From positions 2,542,001-2,606,000 of the forward strand of contig NZ_CP022961.1 in NCBI RefSeq assembly GCF_002285795.1: a DNA stretch of 64,000 nt, in the 5' to 3' direction. The DNA comes from Plantactinospora sp. KBS50 (GTDB taxonomy: Bacteria > Actinomycetota > Actinomycetes > Mycobacteriales > Micromonosporaceae). Numbering within the stretch: the stretch's first letter is position 1; each line of letters opens with the position of its first letter. Under the pieces are notes generated by a model that was given only the letters and a program-made list of their open reading frames with translations, did not search any database and was not told the DNA's origin. Of this stretch, positions 8,298 to 17,688 are shown piece by piece. The position numbers were made by a program, and so were the translations under genes.

Positions 8298-8899
8298 TCG
8301 CCAGTGTGCGCGGCACGGTGGCCGCGGTGTCCCCGGACGGTGCGGTGATCGAGGTCGGTGGCGTGGGGCTGGCCGTGCACTGCGCCCCGGGCACCCTCGC
8401 CGGGCTCCGGGTGGGCTCGCCGGCCCGGCTGGCCACCAGCCTGGTGGTCCGGGAGGACTCGCTCACCCTGTACGGCTTCGCCGACGACGACGAGCGGGCG
8501 CTGTTCGAGCTGTTGCAGACCGCGAGCGGGGTCGGGCCGCGGCTGGCCCAGGCGGTGCTGGCGGTGCACTCCCCGGACGTGGTGCGCAAGGCGGTGGCCA
8601 ACGGGGACACCGCGACCCTGACCCGGGTGCCCGGGATCGGCAAGAAGGGCGCCGAGCGGCTGGTGCTGGAGCTGCGGGACCGGATCGGCCCCGTGCCGAT
8701 CGGCCCGGACGGCGCGGCCGGGGTGACCACCGGCGGCTGGACCGAGCAGGTCCGGCAGGGGCTGATCGGGCTGGGCTGGCCGGCCGGGCAGGCCGATCAG
8801 GCGGTGGCCGCGGTGGCCGAGACACTGGAGAGCGGGCCGGTGCCGCCGGTGCCGGCGCTGCTGAAGCAGGCGATCCGGTTGCTCGGCCGGACCCGGTGA
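8294..8899 (+). CDS. ruvA: Holliday junction branch migration protein RuvA
   Basis: RuvA (201 residues) binds four-way DNA junctions as a tetramer and loads the RuvB motor. It shows the N-terminal OB domain ([20 protein letters not shown]), two helix-hairpin-helix motifs ([12 protein letters not shown] and [16 protein letters not shown]) and a C-terminal UBA-like domain that contacts RuvB. The start overlaps the ruvC stop by 4 bp. ruvB follows after 31 bp, giving the canonical ruvCAB operon. Confidence 0.96.
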   Translation: MIASVRGTVAAVSPDGAVIEVGGVGLAVHCAPGTLAGLRVGSPARLATSLVVREDSLTLYGFADDDERALFELLQTASGVGPRLAQAVLAVHSPDVVRKAVANGDTATLTRVPGIGKKGAERLVLELRDRIGPVPIGPDGAAGVTTGGWTEQVRQGLIGLGWPAGQADQAVAAVAETLESGPVPPVPALLKQAIRLLGRTR

Positions 8900-8930
8900 C
8901 GGCGGATCCGAGACGGAAGGTGGGTGACCG

Positions 8931-9989
8931 GTGAGCGAGGCCGAGGGCCTGGTGTCGGCGTACGCCAGCGAGGCCGAACGGGACGCGGAGGCGAGCGTCC
9001 GGCCGCGGCGGCTGGCCGAGTTCATCGCCCAGGACCGGGTGCGCGACCAGCTCGACCTGCTGCTGCGCGGCGCGATGGGCCGGGGCAGCACCCCGGACCA
9101 CATCCTGCTGTCCGGGCCGCCGGGGTTGGGCAAGACCAGCCTGGCCAACATCGTGGCCGCGGAGCTGGGCGCGGGGATCCGGGTGACCAGCGGGCCGGCC
9201 ATCGAGCGCTCCGGTGACCTGGCGGCGATCCTGACCAGCCTGGCCGAGGGCGACGTGCTGTTCATCGACGAGATCCACCGGATCGCGAAGCCGGCCGAGG
9301 AACTGCTCTACAGCGCCATGGAGGACTTCCGGGTGGACGTGGTGGTCGGCAAGGGGCCGGGTGCCACCGCGATCCCGCTGGATCTCGAACCGTTCACCCT
9401 GGTCGGCGCCACCACCCGGTCGGGGCTGCTGACCGGTCCGATGCGGGACCGGTTCGGCTTCGTCGCGCACCTGGACTTCTACGCCCCGGCCGACCTGGAG
9501 ACGCTTGTGCACCGCTCGGCGCGGATTCTCGGCGTACCGGTCACCCCGGAGGGTGCGGTGGAGATCGCCGGCCGGTCCCGGGGCACGCCCCGGATCGCCA
9601 ACCGGCTGCTGCGCCGGGTGCGCGACTTCGCCGAGGTCCGGGCCGACGGCGTGGTCACCCTGGAGACCGCCCGCGCGGCGCTGGCCGTGTACGACGTGGA
9701 CGCGCTGGGCCTGGACCGGCTGGACCGGGCGGTGCTCACCGCGCTGGTGGACTCGTTCCGGGGCGGCCCGGTGGGGCTCTCCACCCTGGCGGTGGCGGTG
9801 GGGGAGCAGCCGGACACCGTGGAGGAGGTCTGCGAGCCGTACCTGGTCCGGGCCGGCCTGCTGGCGCGGACCCCGCGCGGCCGGGTGGCGACCGACGGCG
9901 CCTGGCGGCATCTGGGTCGTATACGCCCGAATGGTACATTTGGCGGCGCCAGCGGCGCGACGCCCGACCTGTTCGGCGATGCGTCCTGA
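8931..9989 (+). CDS. ruvB: Holliday junction branch migration ATPase RuvB
   Basis: RuvB (352 residues) is the hexameric AAA+ motor that drives branch migration. Walker [10 protein letters not shown] is at residues 62-70, Walker B with DEIH at 113-116, sensor 1 in VGATTRSG, and the arginine-finger segment GPMRDRFG follows. The C-terminal winged helix ends in the usual basic and Phe-Gly-rich residues. The GTG at 8931 is preceded by GGAAGGTGGG. It is the last gene of ruvCAB; a new promoter probably starts before yajC. Confidence 0.96.
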   Translation: MSEAEGLVSAYASEAERDAEASVRPRRLAEFIAQDRVRDQLDLLLRGAMGRGSTPDHILLSGPPGLGKTSLANIVAAELGAGIRVTSGPAIERSGDLAAILTSLAEGDVLFIDEIHRIAKPAEELLYSAMEDFRVDVVVGKGPGATAIPLDLEPFTLVGATTRSGLLTGPMRDRFGFVAHLDFYAPADLETLVHRSARILGVPVTPEGAVEIAGRSRGTPRIANRLLRRVRDFAEVRADGVVTLETARAALAVYDVDALGLDRLDRAVLTALVDSFRGGPVGLSTLAVAVGEQPDTVEEVCEPYLVRAGLLARTPRGRVATDGAWRHLGRIRPNGTFGGASGATPDLFGDAS

Positions 9990-10044
9990 CGCCCGTAATG
10001 TGTTCGTGATCTGCACCGCATTCGGCGTTCACAGCGATACCGAC

Positions 10045-10050
10045 TAGACT
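10045..10050 (+). promoter_or_regulatory. possible -10 element of the yajC-secD-secF operon
   Basis: TAGACT lies 85 bp upstream of yajC in the 145-bp gap after ruvB. The -35 side (about 10021-10027, TTCGGC) is weak. The same TAGACT hexamer is found before efp (44577). Confidence 0.35.
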
Positions 10051-10134
10051 CGCCGCGGTCTGTACAGGACGTGAGATCCTGCCTCCGGTGCGCGTGCTCA
10101 GCCGGGCACGGGGGCCAATGGGAAGGTCATTATC

Positions 10135-10494
10135 GTGCTTCAAGCAGCACAGAGCGGCGGAGGGATCGGCGGTTTCACGCCGCTCCTCATGATCGCACTG
10201 CTCTTCGGCGTCATGTACTTCATGATGATCCGACCCCAGCAGAAGCGGCGCCGCGAGGCCGAGCAGATGCAGTCGCAGATCGGCCCCGGCGACCAGGTCG
10301 TGACGATCGGCGGCCTGCACGGCACCGTCACGGGTGTGGACGACGAGACCGTGATGATCGAGATCGCACCCGGCGTGCAGACCCGCTACGCCCGTCCCGC
10401 GATCGCCCGGGTCGTCTCGCCGACGACCGCGGAGTCCGCGCCCGCCGCGGAGTCGGTCGACCCGGTCGTGGACGAGGCGCGCGTCAAGGAGTGA
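10135..10494 (+). CDS. yajC: preprotein translocase accessory subunit YajC
   Basis: YajC is a small single-span membrane protein that joins SecDF at the Sec translocon. The product is 119 residues. One hydrophobic helix (about 17-37) is followed by the family signature MMIRPQQKRRREAEQMQ and the GDQVVTIGGLHGTVTGVDDETV fold. The C-terminal acidic tail is longer than in enterobacteria, as is common in actinobacteria. The GTG at 10135 has GGAAGG 8 nt upstream. It is followed by secD and secF in the same direction. Confidence 0.94.
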   Translation: MLQAAQSGGGIGGFTPLLMIALLFGVMYFMMIRPQQKRRREAEQMQSQIGPGDQVVTIGGLHGTVTGVDDETVMIEIAPGVQTRYARPAIARVVSPTTAESAPAAESVDPVVDEARVKE

Positions 10495-10637
10495 CCTCGC
10501 CGGCACCGGCGAGGTGAAGACAGGCACCATCCGCCCCGTACCGGCCACCGCCGGCACGGGGCGTACCCGAGCGGGCGCCCGTGCGCCCCGGAACCGCCGC
10601 CGGACCGCCGGCCGCACGCGCAGGGAGACACGACACC

Positions 10638-12566
10638 GTGGCACCACCTCGTCAGGGACAGATGCGTCCCGGCCGGCAGCTCGCCGTGCTCGGGCTCATC
10701 TTCGTGGTCCTCTACCTCCTGGTGTTCTTCGCGAACGGGGCCAGCGGGAGCTTCCGGGACCGACTGCATCCCAAGCTCGGCCTGGACCTCATCGGCGGCA
10801 CCCGGGTGACCCTGGAGGCCACCCAGGCGGGTGGCAAGCCGCCGCAGGCCCAGCAGATGGAGGAGGCCCGCCGGATCATCGAGCAGCGGGTCAACGGCCT
10901 GGGCGTCTCCGAGGCCGAGGTGGTGACCGAGGGCAACCGGAACATCGTCATCTCGCTGCCCGGGGAGAACAAGAACCTCGACCAGATCGGCAACGCCGCC
11001 GAGCTGCGGTTCCGCAAGGTGCTCAAGGCCGGTGACGGCAGCGGCGCCAGCGCCGAGGTGGCGCCGGGCGCCACCGCGAGCCCGTCCGAGGGCGCCAGCC
11101 CGTCCGGCAGCGCGGAACCCTCGGCCAGCCCGAGCACGGCGGCGTCCGACACGGCGGTGCAGGAGTCCCCGTCGGCCGGTGCCGAGGCGACCCCGAGCAG
11201 CGGCGGCCAGGGTGGCGGCGCACTCGCCGAGACCCCGACGCCGACCCCGGCGGCCAGCGGGAGCCCGTCCGCCGCGCCCAGCGCGACCCCGTCGGACTCG
11301 GCGGGCGAGCCGGCCGCGGACACCGGCGCCGTACAGGCCAAGGTCGGTGCCGAGGCGTGGGCGGCGGCCTCCGCCCTGCAGGGCCCCGCCGACGTCAGCT
11401 CCGACCCGACGCTGGCCGAGAAGCTCAAGCCGTTCGGCGAACTCACCGGCGACGAGGTCGCGGTGCTACCGCCCGACATGCAGTTCAACGTGCCGACGAT
11501 CACCTGCAAGCAGCTGGACGCCCGGCCGCCGGCCTCGATCAGCGGCCCCGACCAGCAGGTCGTGTCCTGCGAGGCGGGCTCGGTGAAGTACCTGCTGGAC
11601 AAGGCCAAGGTGCTGGGCACCGACGTGAGCGGCGCCTCGGCGCAGCTGGACCAGACCAGCCGCTGGGTGGTCAGCCTCAAGTTCAAGGGCGACGGCCAGA
11701 CCAAGTGGACCAACCTGACCCGCGAGGCGTTCAACAACGAGGGCCAGGCGTGCGACGCCACGGCGCTCGGCCAGGACCAGCACTGCCGGGTGGCGGTGGT
11801 GCTGGACAACGTCGTCATCTCCGCACCGGAGATCCAGGGCGTGCTCACCGGTGACTCGCAGATCACCGGCAGCTTCACCAACCAGACCGCCAACGAGCTG
11901 GCCAGCCAGCTCCGGTACGGCGCCCTGCCGGTGACGTTCACCCAGCAGGAGGCGCAGAGCGTCACGGCCACCCTGGGCGCCAGCTACCTGCGCGCCGGCC
12001 TGCTCGCGGCCGGCATCGGCATGCTGCTGGTGGCGATCTACGCGTTCTTCTACTACCGGCTGCTCGGCACGGTGATCTTCCTGAGCCTGCTCCTGTCCGG
12101 TCTGCTGGTCTTCGGCGCGCTCGTCGTGCTCGGCCGGGGCATCGGGTTCACCCTCACCCTCGCCGGCATAGCCGGGTTCATCGTGTCACTCGGCGTGGCC
12201 GCCGACTCGTTCGTGATCTACTTCGAGCGGCTCAAGGACGAGATACGGGAGGGCCGCAGCCCGCGCAGCGCGGTGCCGCGGGCCTGGGCCCGGGCGCGCC
12301 GCACGATCATCTCGGCGAACGCGATCACCGTGATGGCGGCCGTCGTGCTCTACATCGTCTCGGTCGGCACGGTCAAGGGCTTCGCCTTCGCCCTCGGCCT
12401 GGCCACCGTGCTGGACCTCGTGATCGTGTTCCTCTTCCGGCACCCGATCATGACCATGTTCGCCCGGACCCGGGCGTTCCTGTCGCCGCGGGTCAGCGGC
12501 CTCGGCCGGGTCCTGCACCAGGACGAGTCCGAGTCCACCCGCAACCCGCGCGTGAAGGAGGCCTGA
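10638..12566 (+). CDS. secD: protein translocase subunit SecD
   Basis: SecD uses proton motive force to pull secreted proteins through SecYEG from the outer face. The protein is 642 residues. TM1 is at about 14-33, followed by the LGLDLIGGTRVTLEA segment (the LDLxGG motif, with Ile where Arg is common), the large extracytoplasmic P1 domain, and five C-terminal helices including the AGFIVSLGVAADSFVIYFERLKDE segment. P1 is interrupted at about residues 131-234 by a disordered Ser/Pro/Ala/Gly/Glu insertion. GTG 10638 was chosen over an upstream in-frame ATG (10581) because AGGGAG lies 10 nt before it. It is separated from secF by one base. Confidence 0.94.
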   Translation: MAPPRQGQMRPGRQLAVLGLIFVVLYLLVFFANGASGSFRDRLHPKLGLDLIGGTRVTLEATQAGGKPPQAQQMEEARRIIEQRVNGLGVSEAEVVTEGNRNIVISLPGENKNLDQIGNAAELRFRKVLKAGDGSGASAEVAPGATASPSEGASPSGSAEPSASPSTAASDTAVQESPSAGAEATPSSGGQGGGALAETPTPTPAASGSPSAAPSATPSDSAGEPAADTGAVQAKVGAEAWAAASALQGPADVSSDPTLAEKLKPFGELTGDEVAVLPPDMQFNVPTITCKQLDARPPASISGPDQQVVSCEAGSVKYLLDKAKVLGTDVSGASAQLDQTSRWVVSLKFKGDGQTKWTNLTREAFNNEGQACDATALGQDQHCRVAVVLDNVVISAPEIQGVLTGDSQITGSFTNQTANELASQLRYGALPVTFTQQEAQSVTATLGASYLRAGLLAAGIGMLLVAIYAFFYYRLLGTVIFLSLLLSGLLVFGALVVLGRGIGFTLTLAGIAGFIVSLGVAADSFVIYFERLKDEIREGRSPRSAVPRAWARARRTIISANAITVMAAVVLYIVSVGTVKGFAFALGLATVLDLVIVFLFRHPIMTMFARTRAFLSPRVSGLGRVLHQDESESTRNPRVKEA

Positions 12567-12567
12567 G

Positions 12568-13782
12568 ATGGCCCGCAGCGGTCTGGCTACCCGCCTCTAC
12601 CGGGGCGAGGCCGGCCTCAACATCGTCGGCCGGCGCAAGCTGTGGTTCGGGGTCGCCGGCGCGGTGGTGCTGGTGGCGATCCTGAGCATGACGCTGCTGC
12701 GCGGCTTCAGCCTCGGCATCGAGTTCTCCGGTGGCAACTCGTTCCAGATCCCGGCCACCATCGGCACGCTGGAGCAGGCCGAGCGCGGCGTCGGGGAGGC
12801 GCTCAGCGGCGACGAGCGGCTGGTCTCCACCCAGCGGATCGGCGGGGCCGGCACCAACGCCACGTACGAGGTGCGGACCTCCGAGCTCTCCCTTGAGCGG
12901 GCCACCGAGGTGCAGAACGCCCTCTCGCAGCGGTTCAACATCCCGGCGGAGCAGATCAGCGCCAACCGGGTGAGCGCCGCCTGGGGCGGCCAGGTGACCG
13001 AGCGGGCGCTGCTCGGTTTGTTGATCTTCCTGGCCGTGGTGACCGGGTACCTGATCCTGCGCTTCGAGTGGCGGATGGCGGTGGCCGCCGTCTCGTCGTT
13101 GCTGTTCAACCTCGTGGTCACCGCCGGCATCTACTCCCTTGTCGGCTTCGAGGTCACCCCGTCGACGGTGATCGGCTTCCTCACCATCCTGGGCTTCGCG
13201 CTCTACGACGTCGTCGTGGTGTTCGACAAGATCCAGGAGAACACCCGCAGCATCACCGGCAGCAGCGTCCAGACGTACGGCGAGGCGGCCAACCTGGCCG
13301 TCAACCAGACCCTGATGCGTTCCATCAACACCGGCCTGGTGGCGTTGCTGCCGGTCGGCGGCCTGCTGTTCATCGGGGCGTTCCTGCTGGGCGCCGGCAC
13401 CCTCAAGGACCTCGGCCTGGTGCTCTTCGTCGGCCAGGGCATCGCGGTCTGCTCGTCGATCTTCTTCGCCACTCCGGTGCTGGTCACCCTCAAGGACTTC
13501 GAGCCGCGGATCCAGGCCCACACCAAGCGGGTGCTGGCACGGCGGGCCGGCGGCCCGGAGGCCACCCGCTCCGGCCGGCGTCCGGCCAAGGCGGCCGAGG
13601 GCGCCCGGGCGGCCACCCCGACCCCGGACACCGGCTCCGACGGGGAGGCCGACACCGAGCGGGCCGCGCTGGCCGGCGCGGCACCCCGGGTCGGCGCCCG
13701 GCCCACCGGCGGGAAGCGGTCCGGAGGATCGCGCAACCGGCCCGGCGGCGGCAACCGGCCGAGCGGGTCCAAGCGCCGCTAG
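12568..13782 (+). CDS. secF: protein translocase subunit SecF
   Basis: SecF (404 residues) partners SecD in post-translocational pulling. TM1 (about 26-46) is followed by the FSLGIEFSGGNSFQIP motif, a small extracytoplasmic domain, and five helices with the conserved FALYDVVVVFDKIQEN and RSINTGLVALLPVGGLLF segments. The last 90 residues are a low-complexity Arg/Gly/Ser/Pro tail rich in basic residues, probably cytoplasmic. The ATG lies one base after the secD stop, so translation is likely coupled. Confidence 0.95.
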   Translation: MARSGLATRLYRGEAGLNIVGRRKLWFGVAGAVVLVAILSMTLLRGFSLGIEFSGGNSFQIPATIGTLEQAERGVGEALSGDERLVSTQRIGGAGTNATYEVRTSELSLERATEVQNALSQRFNIPAEQISANRVSAAWGGQVTERALLGLLIFLAVVTGYLILRFEWRMAVAAVSSLLFNLVVTAGIYSLVGFEVTPSTVIGFLTILGFALYDVVVVFDKIQENTRSITGSSVQTYGEAANLAVNQTLMRSINTGLVALLPVGGLLFIGAFLLGAGTLKDLGLVLFVGQGIAVCSSIFFATPVLVTLKDFEPRIQAHTKRVLARRAGGPEATRSGRRPAKAAEGARAATPTPDTGSDGEADTERAALAGAAPRVGARPTGGKRSGGSRNRPGGGNRPSGSKRR

Positions 13783-13809
13783 TCTGTTCCAGCGCCGCTG
13801 GTTCGTTTC

Positions 13810-13870
13810 CGGCGATCGTGCGCCTTCCGGGACCACCGGCATGATCCGGCCCGAAGGCGCACGATCGCCG
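13810..13870. repeat. long GC-rich hairpin between secF and apt
   Basis: Arms 13810-13831 and 13850-13870 are inverted repeats with 17 consecutive matched bases and one bulged base (stem about 21 bp, loop about 18 nt). No U-tract follows. The end lies 15 bp before the apt start, so the hairpin would sit in the apt 5' leader as well as at the secF 3' end. It could be a factor-dependent terminator or a dispersed palindromic repeat. Confidence 0.6.
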
Positions 13871-13885
13871 CATGAAGGGAGCAGG

Positions 13886-14449
13886 GTGAATCCGACCGAG
13901 ACCGAGGTACGCGGCGACAGCGGGCCGGACGCCGCACGGCTGGTGTCCAGCCGGATCCTGGACGTGCCGGACTTTCCGCAGCCGGGCGTGATGTTCAAGG
14001 ACCTGATGCCGCTGTTCGCGGACGGTCCGGCGTTCCGCGAGGTGATCGACGGCATCGTGCGCCACCACGGCCGGGAGGCGTTCGACGCGGTGGTCGGCAT
14101 CGAGGCCCGGGGCTTCGTGGTGGCGGCGGCCATCGCCTACGCCACCGGGGTGGGCGTGGTGCCGGTGCGCAAGGCCGGGAAGCTGCCCCGCCCGGCGTAC
14201 GCGGCCTCGTACGAGCTGGAGTACGGCGAGGCGACCCTGGAGGTGCACCAGGACGCCTTCACGGCCGGACACCGGGTGCTGGTCGTCGACGACGTGCTGG
14301 CCACCGGCGGGACCGCCGCGGCCACCCTCGATCTGGTGGAGCGGGCCGGCGGCACGGTGGCCGGCTTCACCGTGCTGGTCGAGCTGTCCTTCCTCGGCGG
14401 CCGGGAGCGGCTGGCACCGCGTCCCGTACATGCCCTGTTGACCGTCTGA
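13886..14449 (+). CDS. apt: adenine phosphoribosyltransferase
   Basis: The enzyme converts adenine and PRPP to AMP in purine salvage. The product is 187 residues from GTG 13886. It shows DVPDFPQPGVMFKDLMPL near the N-terminus, EARGFVVAAAIAYATGVG, and the PRPP-binding loop VLVVDDVLATGGTAAATL. GTG 13886 was chosen over the in-frame ATG 13841 because AAGGGAG precedes it and the upstream codons lie inside a hairpin. Its place between secF and relA is the usual actinobacterial order. Confidence 0.93.
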   Translation: MNPTETEVRGDSGPDAARLVSSRILDVPDFPQPGVMFKDLMPLFADGPAFREVIDGIVRHHGREAFDAVVGIEARGFVVAAAIAYATGVGVVPVRKAGKLPRPAYAASYELEYGEATLEVHQDAFTAGHRVLVVDDVLATGGTAAATLDLVERAGGTVAGFTVLVELSFLGGRERLAPRPVHALLTV

Positions 14450-14769
14450 CCCGGCGTCCGCGGGCCGGCGTCACGCGCGGCCCCGCCGGGCCGCCCGGGC
14501 CGCGACCCTGCCGACGGCCTGGCCCGGCCGCCCGAACGGGCGGCCCCGCGGCGGTCCGGAACGCGGCCCGGTGGGCCGTGCCGGGGACCCCGGTCGGGAC
14601 GCCCGCGGGGTACCTTCGGGGGAGGCGCATCCCGCCCGGCACGCGGGTACCATTGCCTTTTCCCGACCGGTGACGGGTCAACCCCAACGGGTCACCCGCC
14701 CGGGCGGGGCCGGACCGGCCGGCTTCGACCGGTCCACCAAGCGAGGTGTGAGGAGGCCGGTGTCCCACG
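14450..14769 (+). promoter_or_regulatory. relA 5' region with possible promoter and ribosome site
   Basis: No gene is supported in this stretch of about 320 bp. It is extremely GC-rich with many short inverted repeats. TACCAT (14648-14653) could be a -10 element. A strong AGGAGG (14751-14756) precedes GTG 14760 (only 3-nt spacing, runs into a stop at 14811) and ATG 14770 (13-nt spacing, opens the relA N-terminal extension). Confidence 0.35.
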
Positions 14770-15119
14770 ATGTCGCTCCTGGAGACGGAGGGCACGGTGC
14801 ATCCGACGGGTGACGGCCGGACCGCCCAGCAGGCGGGCGCCACGGCCACCGGGTCGGTCCGGGACGGTGGCGCCGGACCGGACGGCCCGATCGGCGAGGC
14901 GGTCCCCGCTGAGGTGGATACCACGGGTTCCGCGCCGACCGGATCGGCGGCCCGGACGGGGCCACCACCGACGGCCCGGGTACGGCGCCCACCAACGGCC
15001 GCGCGGGCACGACGTCCACCAACGGCCGTGCGGGCGGTGCGTCCGGCGGCGGTGCTACGGGCGGGACGTCCACCAACGGCCGGGCCGGCGGTACGCCCGG
15101 CGACGCCGGCGCGGGCGGC
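14770..15119 (+). other. probable N-terminal extension of RelA, out of frame
   Basis: From ATG 14770 one frame gives a plausible disordered actinobacterial Rel N-terminus (TEGTVHPTGDGRTAQQAG...). It then becomes Arg/Pro-rich and unnatural after about 14950. The relA frame itself is open from 14913 but has no ATG, GTG or TTG until 15120; there it encodes a natural Gly/Ala/Thr-rich linker in which TNGRAG recurs three times. Adding one base at the CCC run 14951-14953 would join the two parts into a Rel of about 920 residues. Confidence 0.5.
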
Positions 15120-17531
15120 GTGGCCGCCGGCGACGGTGGCCCGGACGGCGTGGCCGGCGTGGCCGGGGGCGGTCCCGACGCGGCGTCCAGCGGTGACCCG
15201 CTGGGCGGGGTGCCGACCAGCCCCATCCCGGACGGCGAGGACAGCGGCACCACCTCGGGCGGCTTCGGACTGGCCAGCGCGCCCACCGGGCGCCGGGTCC
15301 GGGCGCGGCTGGCCAGGTTCAACGCGCCCTGGCAGACCTCGCAGGTCAGCGAGGTGCTGGAGCCGCTGATCGCCACCCACCGGGCGAGCCACCCGAAGGC
15401 CGACGCGCGGCTGTTGCAGCGCGCCTTCGACATCGCCGCCCGCTGGCACTCGGGTCAGTACCGCAAGTCGGGCGACCCGTACATCACGCACCCGCTGGCG
15501 GTGGCCACGATCCTGGCCAACCTCGGGATGGACACCACCACGCTGGTCGCGGCGCTGCTGCACGACACGATCGAGGACACCGACTACAAGCTTGAGGAGA
15601 TGCGCACCGACTTCGGCGCCGAGGTCGCGTTGCTGGTCGACGGGGTGACGAAGCTCGACAAGGTCAAGTTGGGCGACGCGGCGAAGGCCGAGACCATCCG
15701 CAAGATGGTGGTGGCCATGGCCAAGGACCCGCGGGTGCTGGTGATCAAGCTGGCCGACCGGTTGCACAACATGCGGACGCTGTCCTTCCTGCCGGCGCCC
15801 AAGCGGGAGCAGAAGGCCAAGGAGACGCTGGAGATCCTGGCCCCGCTGGCGCACCGGCTGGGTATGAACACGATCAAGTGGGAGCTGGAGGACCTGGCCT
15901 TCGGGACGCTGTTCCCGAAGCGGTTCGAGGAGATCAACCGGCTGATCGGGGAGCACCAGCCGCAGCGCGAGGCGCTGTTGCGGCAGGTGACCCAGAAGGT
16001 GCAGACCGACCTGCGGTCGGCCAAGATCAAGGCGGAGACGACCGGGCGGCCGAAGCACCTGTACTCGATCTACCAGAAGATGATCGTGCGGGGTCGGGAC
16101 TTCAACGACATCTACGACCTCATCGGCGTGCGCATCCTGGTGGAGACCGTGCGGGACTGCTACGCGGCGCTCGGGGTGATCCACGCGAACTGGCAGCCGG
16201 TGCCGGGCCGGTTCAAGGACTACATCGCGATGCCCAAGTTCAACATGTACCAGTCGCTGCACACGACGGTCATCGGGCCCAGCGGCAAGCCGGTCGAGAT
16301 GCAGATCCGCACGTACGCGATGCACCGCACCGCCGAGTTCGGTATCGCCGCGCACTGGAAGTACAAGGAGCAGAAGGGCGCGACCGTGGTCGGCCCGCCG
16401 GCGCACATCGACGAGATGACCTGGCTGCGGCAGCTGCTGGACTGGCAGCGGGAGGCCAGCGACCCGTCGGAGTTCCTGGACGCGCTCCGGTTCGACCTGT
16501 CCAGCCAGGAGGTGTACGTCTTCACCCCGAAGGGCGACGTCATCCCGCTGCCGACCGGCTCGACGCCGGTGGACTTCGCCTACGCGGTGCACACCGAGGT
16601 GGGGCACAAGTGCATCGGCGCGCGGGTCAACGGCAAGCTGGTGCCGTTGGAGTCGACGCTGTCCAACGGCGACGTGATCGAGATCTTCACCTCGAAGTCG
16701 GACACGGCCGGGCCGACGCAGGACTGGCTCGGGTTCGTCAAGAGCCCGCGGGCGCGTACCAAGATCCGGCAGTACTTCAACAAGGAGCGGCGCGAGGAGG
16801 CGATCGAGGCCGGCAAGGACGCGATCGTCAAGGCGATGCGCAAGCAGGGCATGCCGTTGCAGCGGATGCTCAGCTCCGACAACCTGCTGACCATCGCCCG
16901 GGACCTGCACCTGGCCGACGTGGCCTCGCTGTACGCGGCGGTGGGGGACAGCCAGGTCTCCGCCCAGTCGGTCGTGCAGAAGCTGATGGCCTCCTACGGC
17001 GGCGAGGAGGGCGCGGTCGAGGACATCGCCGAGACGGCGGTGGCCACCCGCCCGCCGCGCAGCCGGGCCAGCAGCCACGATCCGGGTGTGGTGGTGCGCG
17101 GGGTCAGCGACGTGTGGATCAAGCTGGCCCGCTGCTGCACCCCGGTGCCGCCGGACGCGGTGTTCGGCTTCGTGACCCGCTCCGGCGGGGTCAGCGTGCA
17201 CCGCGACGACTGCGCCAACGCCGAGGACCTGAAGGTGCAGGCCGAGCGGATCGTCGAGGTCAGCTGGAAGCTCACCGCCGCCTCGACCTTCCTGGTCGCC
17301 ATCCAGGTGGAGGCGCTGGACCGGCACAAGCTGCTCACCGACGTCACCCGGGTACTCTCCGAAGAACGGGTCAACATCCTCTCCGCCACCGTCACCACCA
17401 CCCGGGACCGGGTCGCGGTGAGCCGGTTCAGCTTCGAGATGGCCGACCCGAAGCACCTGGGGCACCTGCTGGCCGCGGTCCGCAAGGTGGACGGGGTGTT
17501 CGACGCGTACCGGGTGACCTCCGGAGCCTGA
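15120..17531 (+). CDS. relA: bifunctional (p)ppGpp synthetase/hydrolase RelA/SpoT (Rel)
   Basis: Rel makes and degrades (p)ppGpp, the stringent-response alarmone, on starved ribosomes. From GTG 15120 the product is 803 residues, close to the usual actinobacterial length. Domains in order: HD hydrolase ([13 protein letters not shown], about 140-150), synthetase ([19 protein letters not shown]), TGS ([25 protein letters not shown]), the conserved Cys region ([18 protein letters not shown]) and a C-terminal ACT domain. Both catalytic domains look intact, so the protein is bifunctional. The real start probably lies upstream at 14760 or 14770 behind a one-base loss. A strong hairpin ends the transcript at 17634. 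Confidence 0.93.
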   Translation: MAAGDGGPDGVAGVAGGGPDAASSGDPLGGVPTSPIPDGEDSGTTSGGFGLASAPTGRRVRARLARFNAPWQTSQVSEVLEPLIATHRASHPKADARLLQRAFDIAARWHSGQYRKSGDPYITHPLAVATILANLGMDTTTLVAALLHDTIEDTDYKLEEMRTDFGAEVALLVDGVTKLDKVKLGDAAKAETIRKMVVAMAKDPRVLVIKLADRLHNMRTLSFLPAPKREQKAKETLEILAPLAHRLGMNTIKWELEDLAFGTLFPKRFEEINRLIGEHQPQREALLRQVTQKVQTDLRSAKIKAETTGRPKHLYSIYQKMIVRGRDFNDIYDLIGVRILVETVRDCYAALGVIHANWQPVPGRFKDYIAMPKFNMYQSLHTTVIGPSGKPVEMQIRTYAMHRTAEFGIAAHWKYKEQKGATVVGPPAHIDEMTWLRQLLDWQREASDPSEFLDALRFDLSSQEVYVFTPKGDVIPLPTGSTPVDFAYAVHTEVGHKCIGARVNGKLVPLESTLSNGDVIEIFTSKSDTAGPTQDWLGFVKSPRARTKIRQYFNKERREEAIEAGKDAIVKAMRKQGMPLQRMLSSDNLLTIARDLHLADVASLYAAVGDSQVSAQSVVQKLMASYGGEEGAVEDIAETAVATRPPRSRASSHDPGVVVRGVSDVWIKLARCCTPVPPDAVFGFVTRSGGVSVHRDDCANAEDLKVQAERIVEVSWKLTAASTFLVAIQVEALDRHKLLTDVTRVLSEERVNILSATVTTTRDRVAVSRFSFEMADPKHLGHLLAAVRKVDGVFDAYRVTSGA

Positions 17532-17633
17532 CCTCCGCCGGGCCGGAGCCGGTCCTGCGCGGCCCGGCCGCCGTCGTCCCGCTGCGTGTTCGGGCGCCGG
17601 GTACGCCCCGACCTCAGACTTCAGACCTCGGGA

Positions 17634-17673
17634 ACGGACCAGCCCGCCCCGATACGGGGGCGGGCTGGTCCGT
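17634..17673. terminator. hairpin between relA and the convergent cyclophilin gene
   Basis: Arms 17634-17650 and 17657-17673 form a perfect 17-bp GC-rich stem with a 6-nt loop. It lies between two convergent genes, so it could stop transcription from both sides. No U-tract follows on the plus strand. Confidence 0.75.
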
Positions 17674-17688
17674 ACCGAAAGTCCAGGC

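Noticed and set aside
14367-17465. 1032-codon minus-strand frame over relA
   Set aside because: Antisense shadow of the relA coding sequence; no ribosome site and no recognisable domain.
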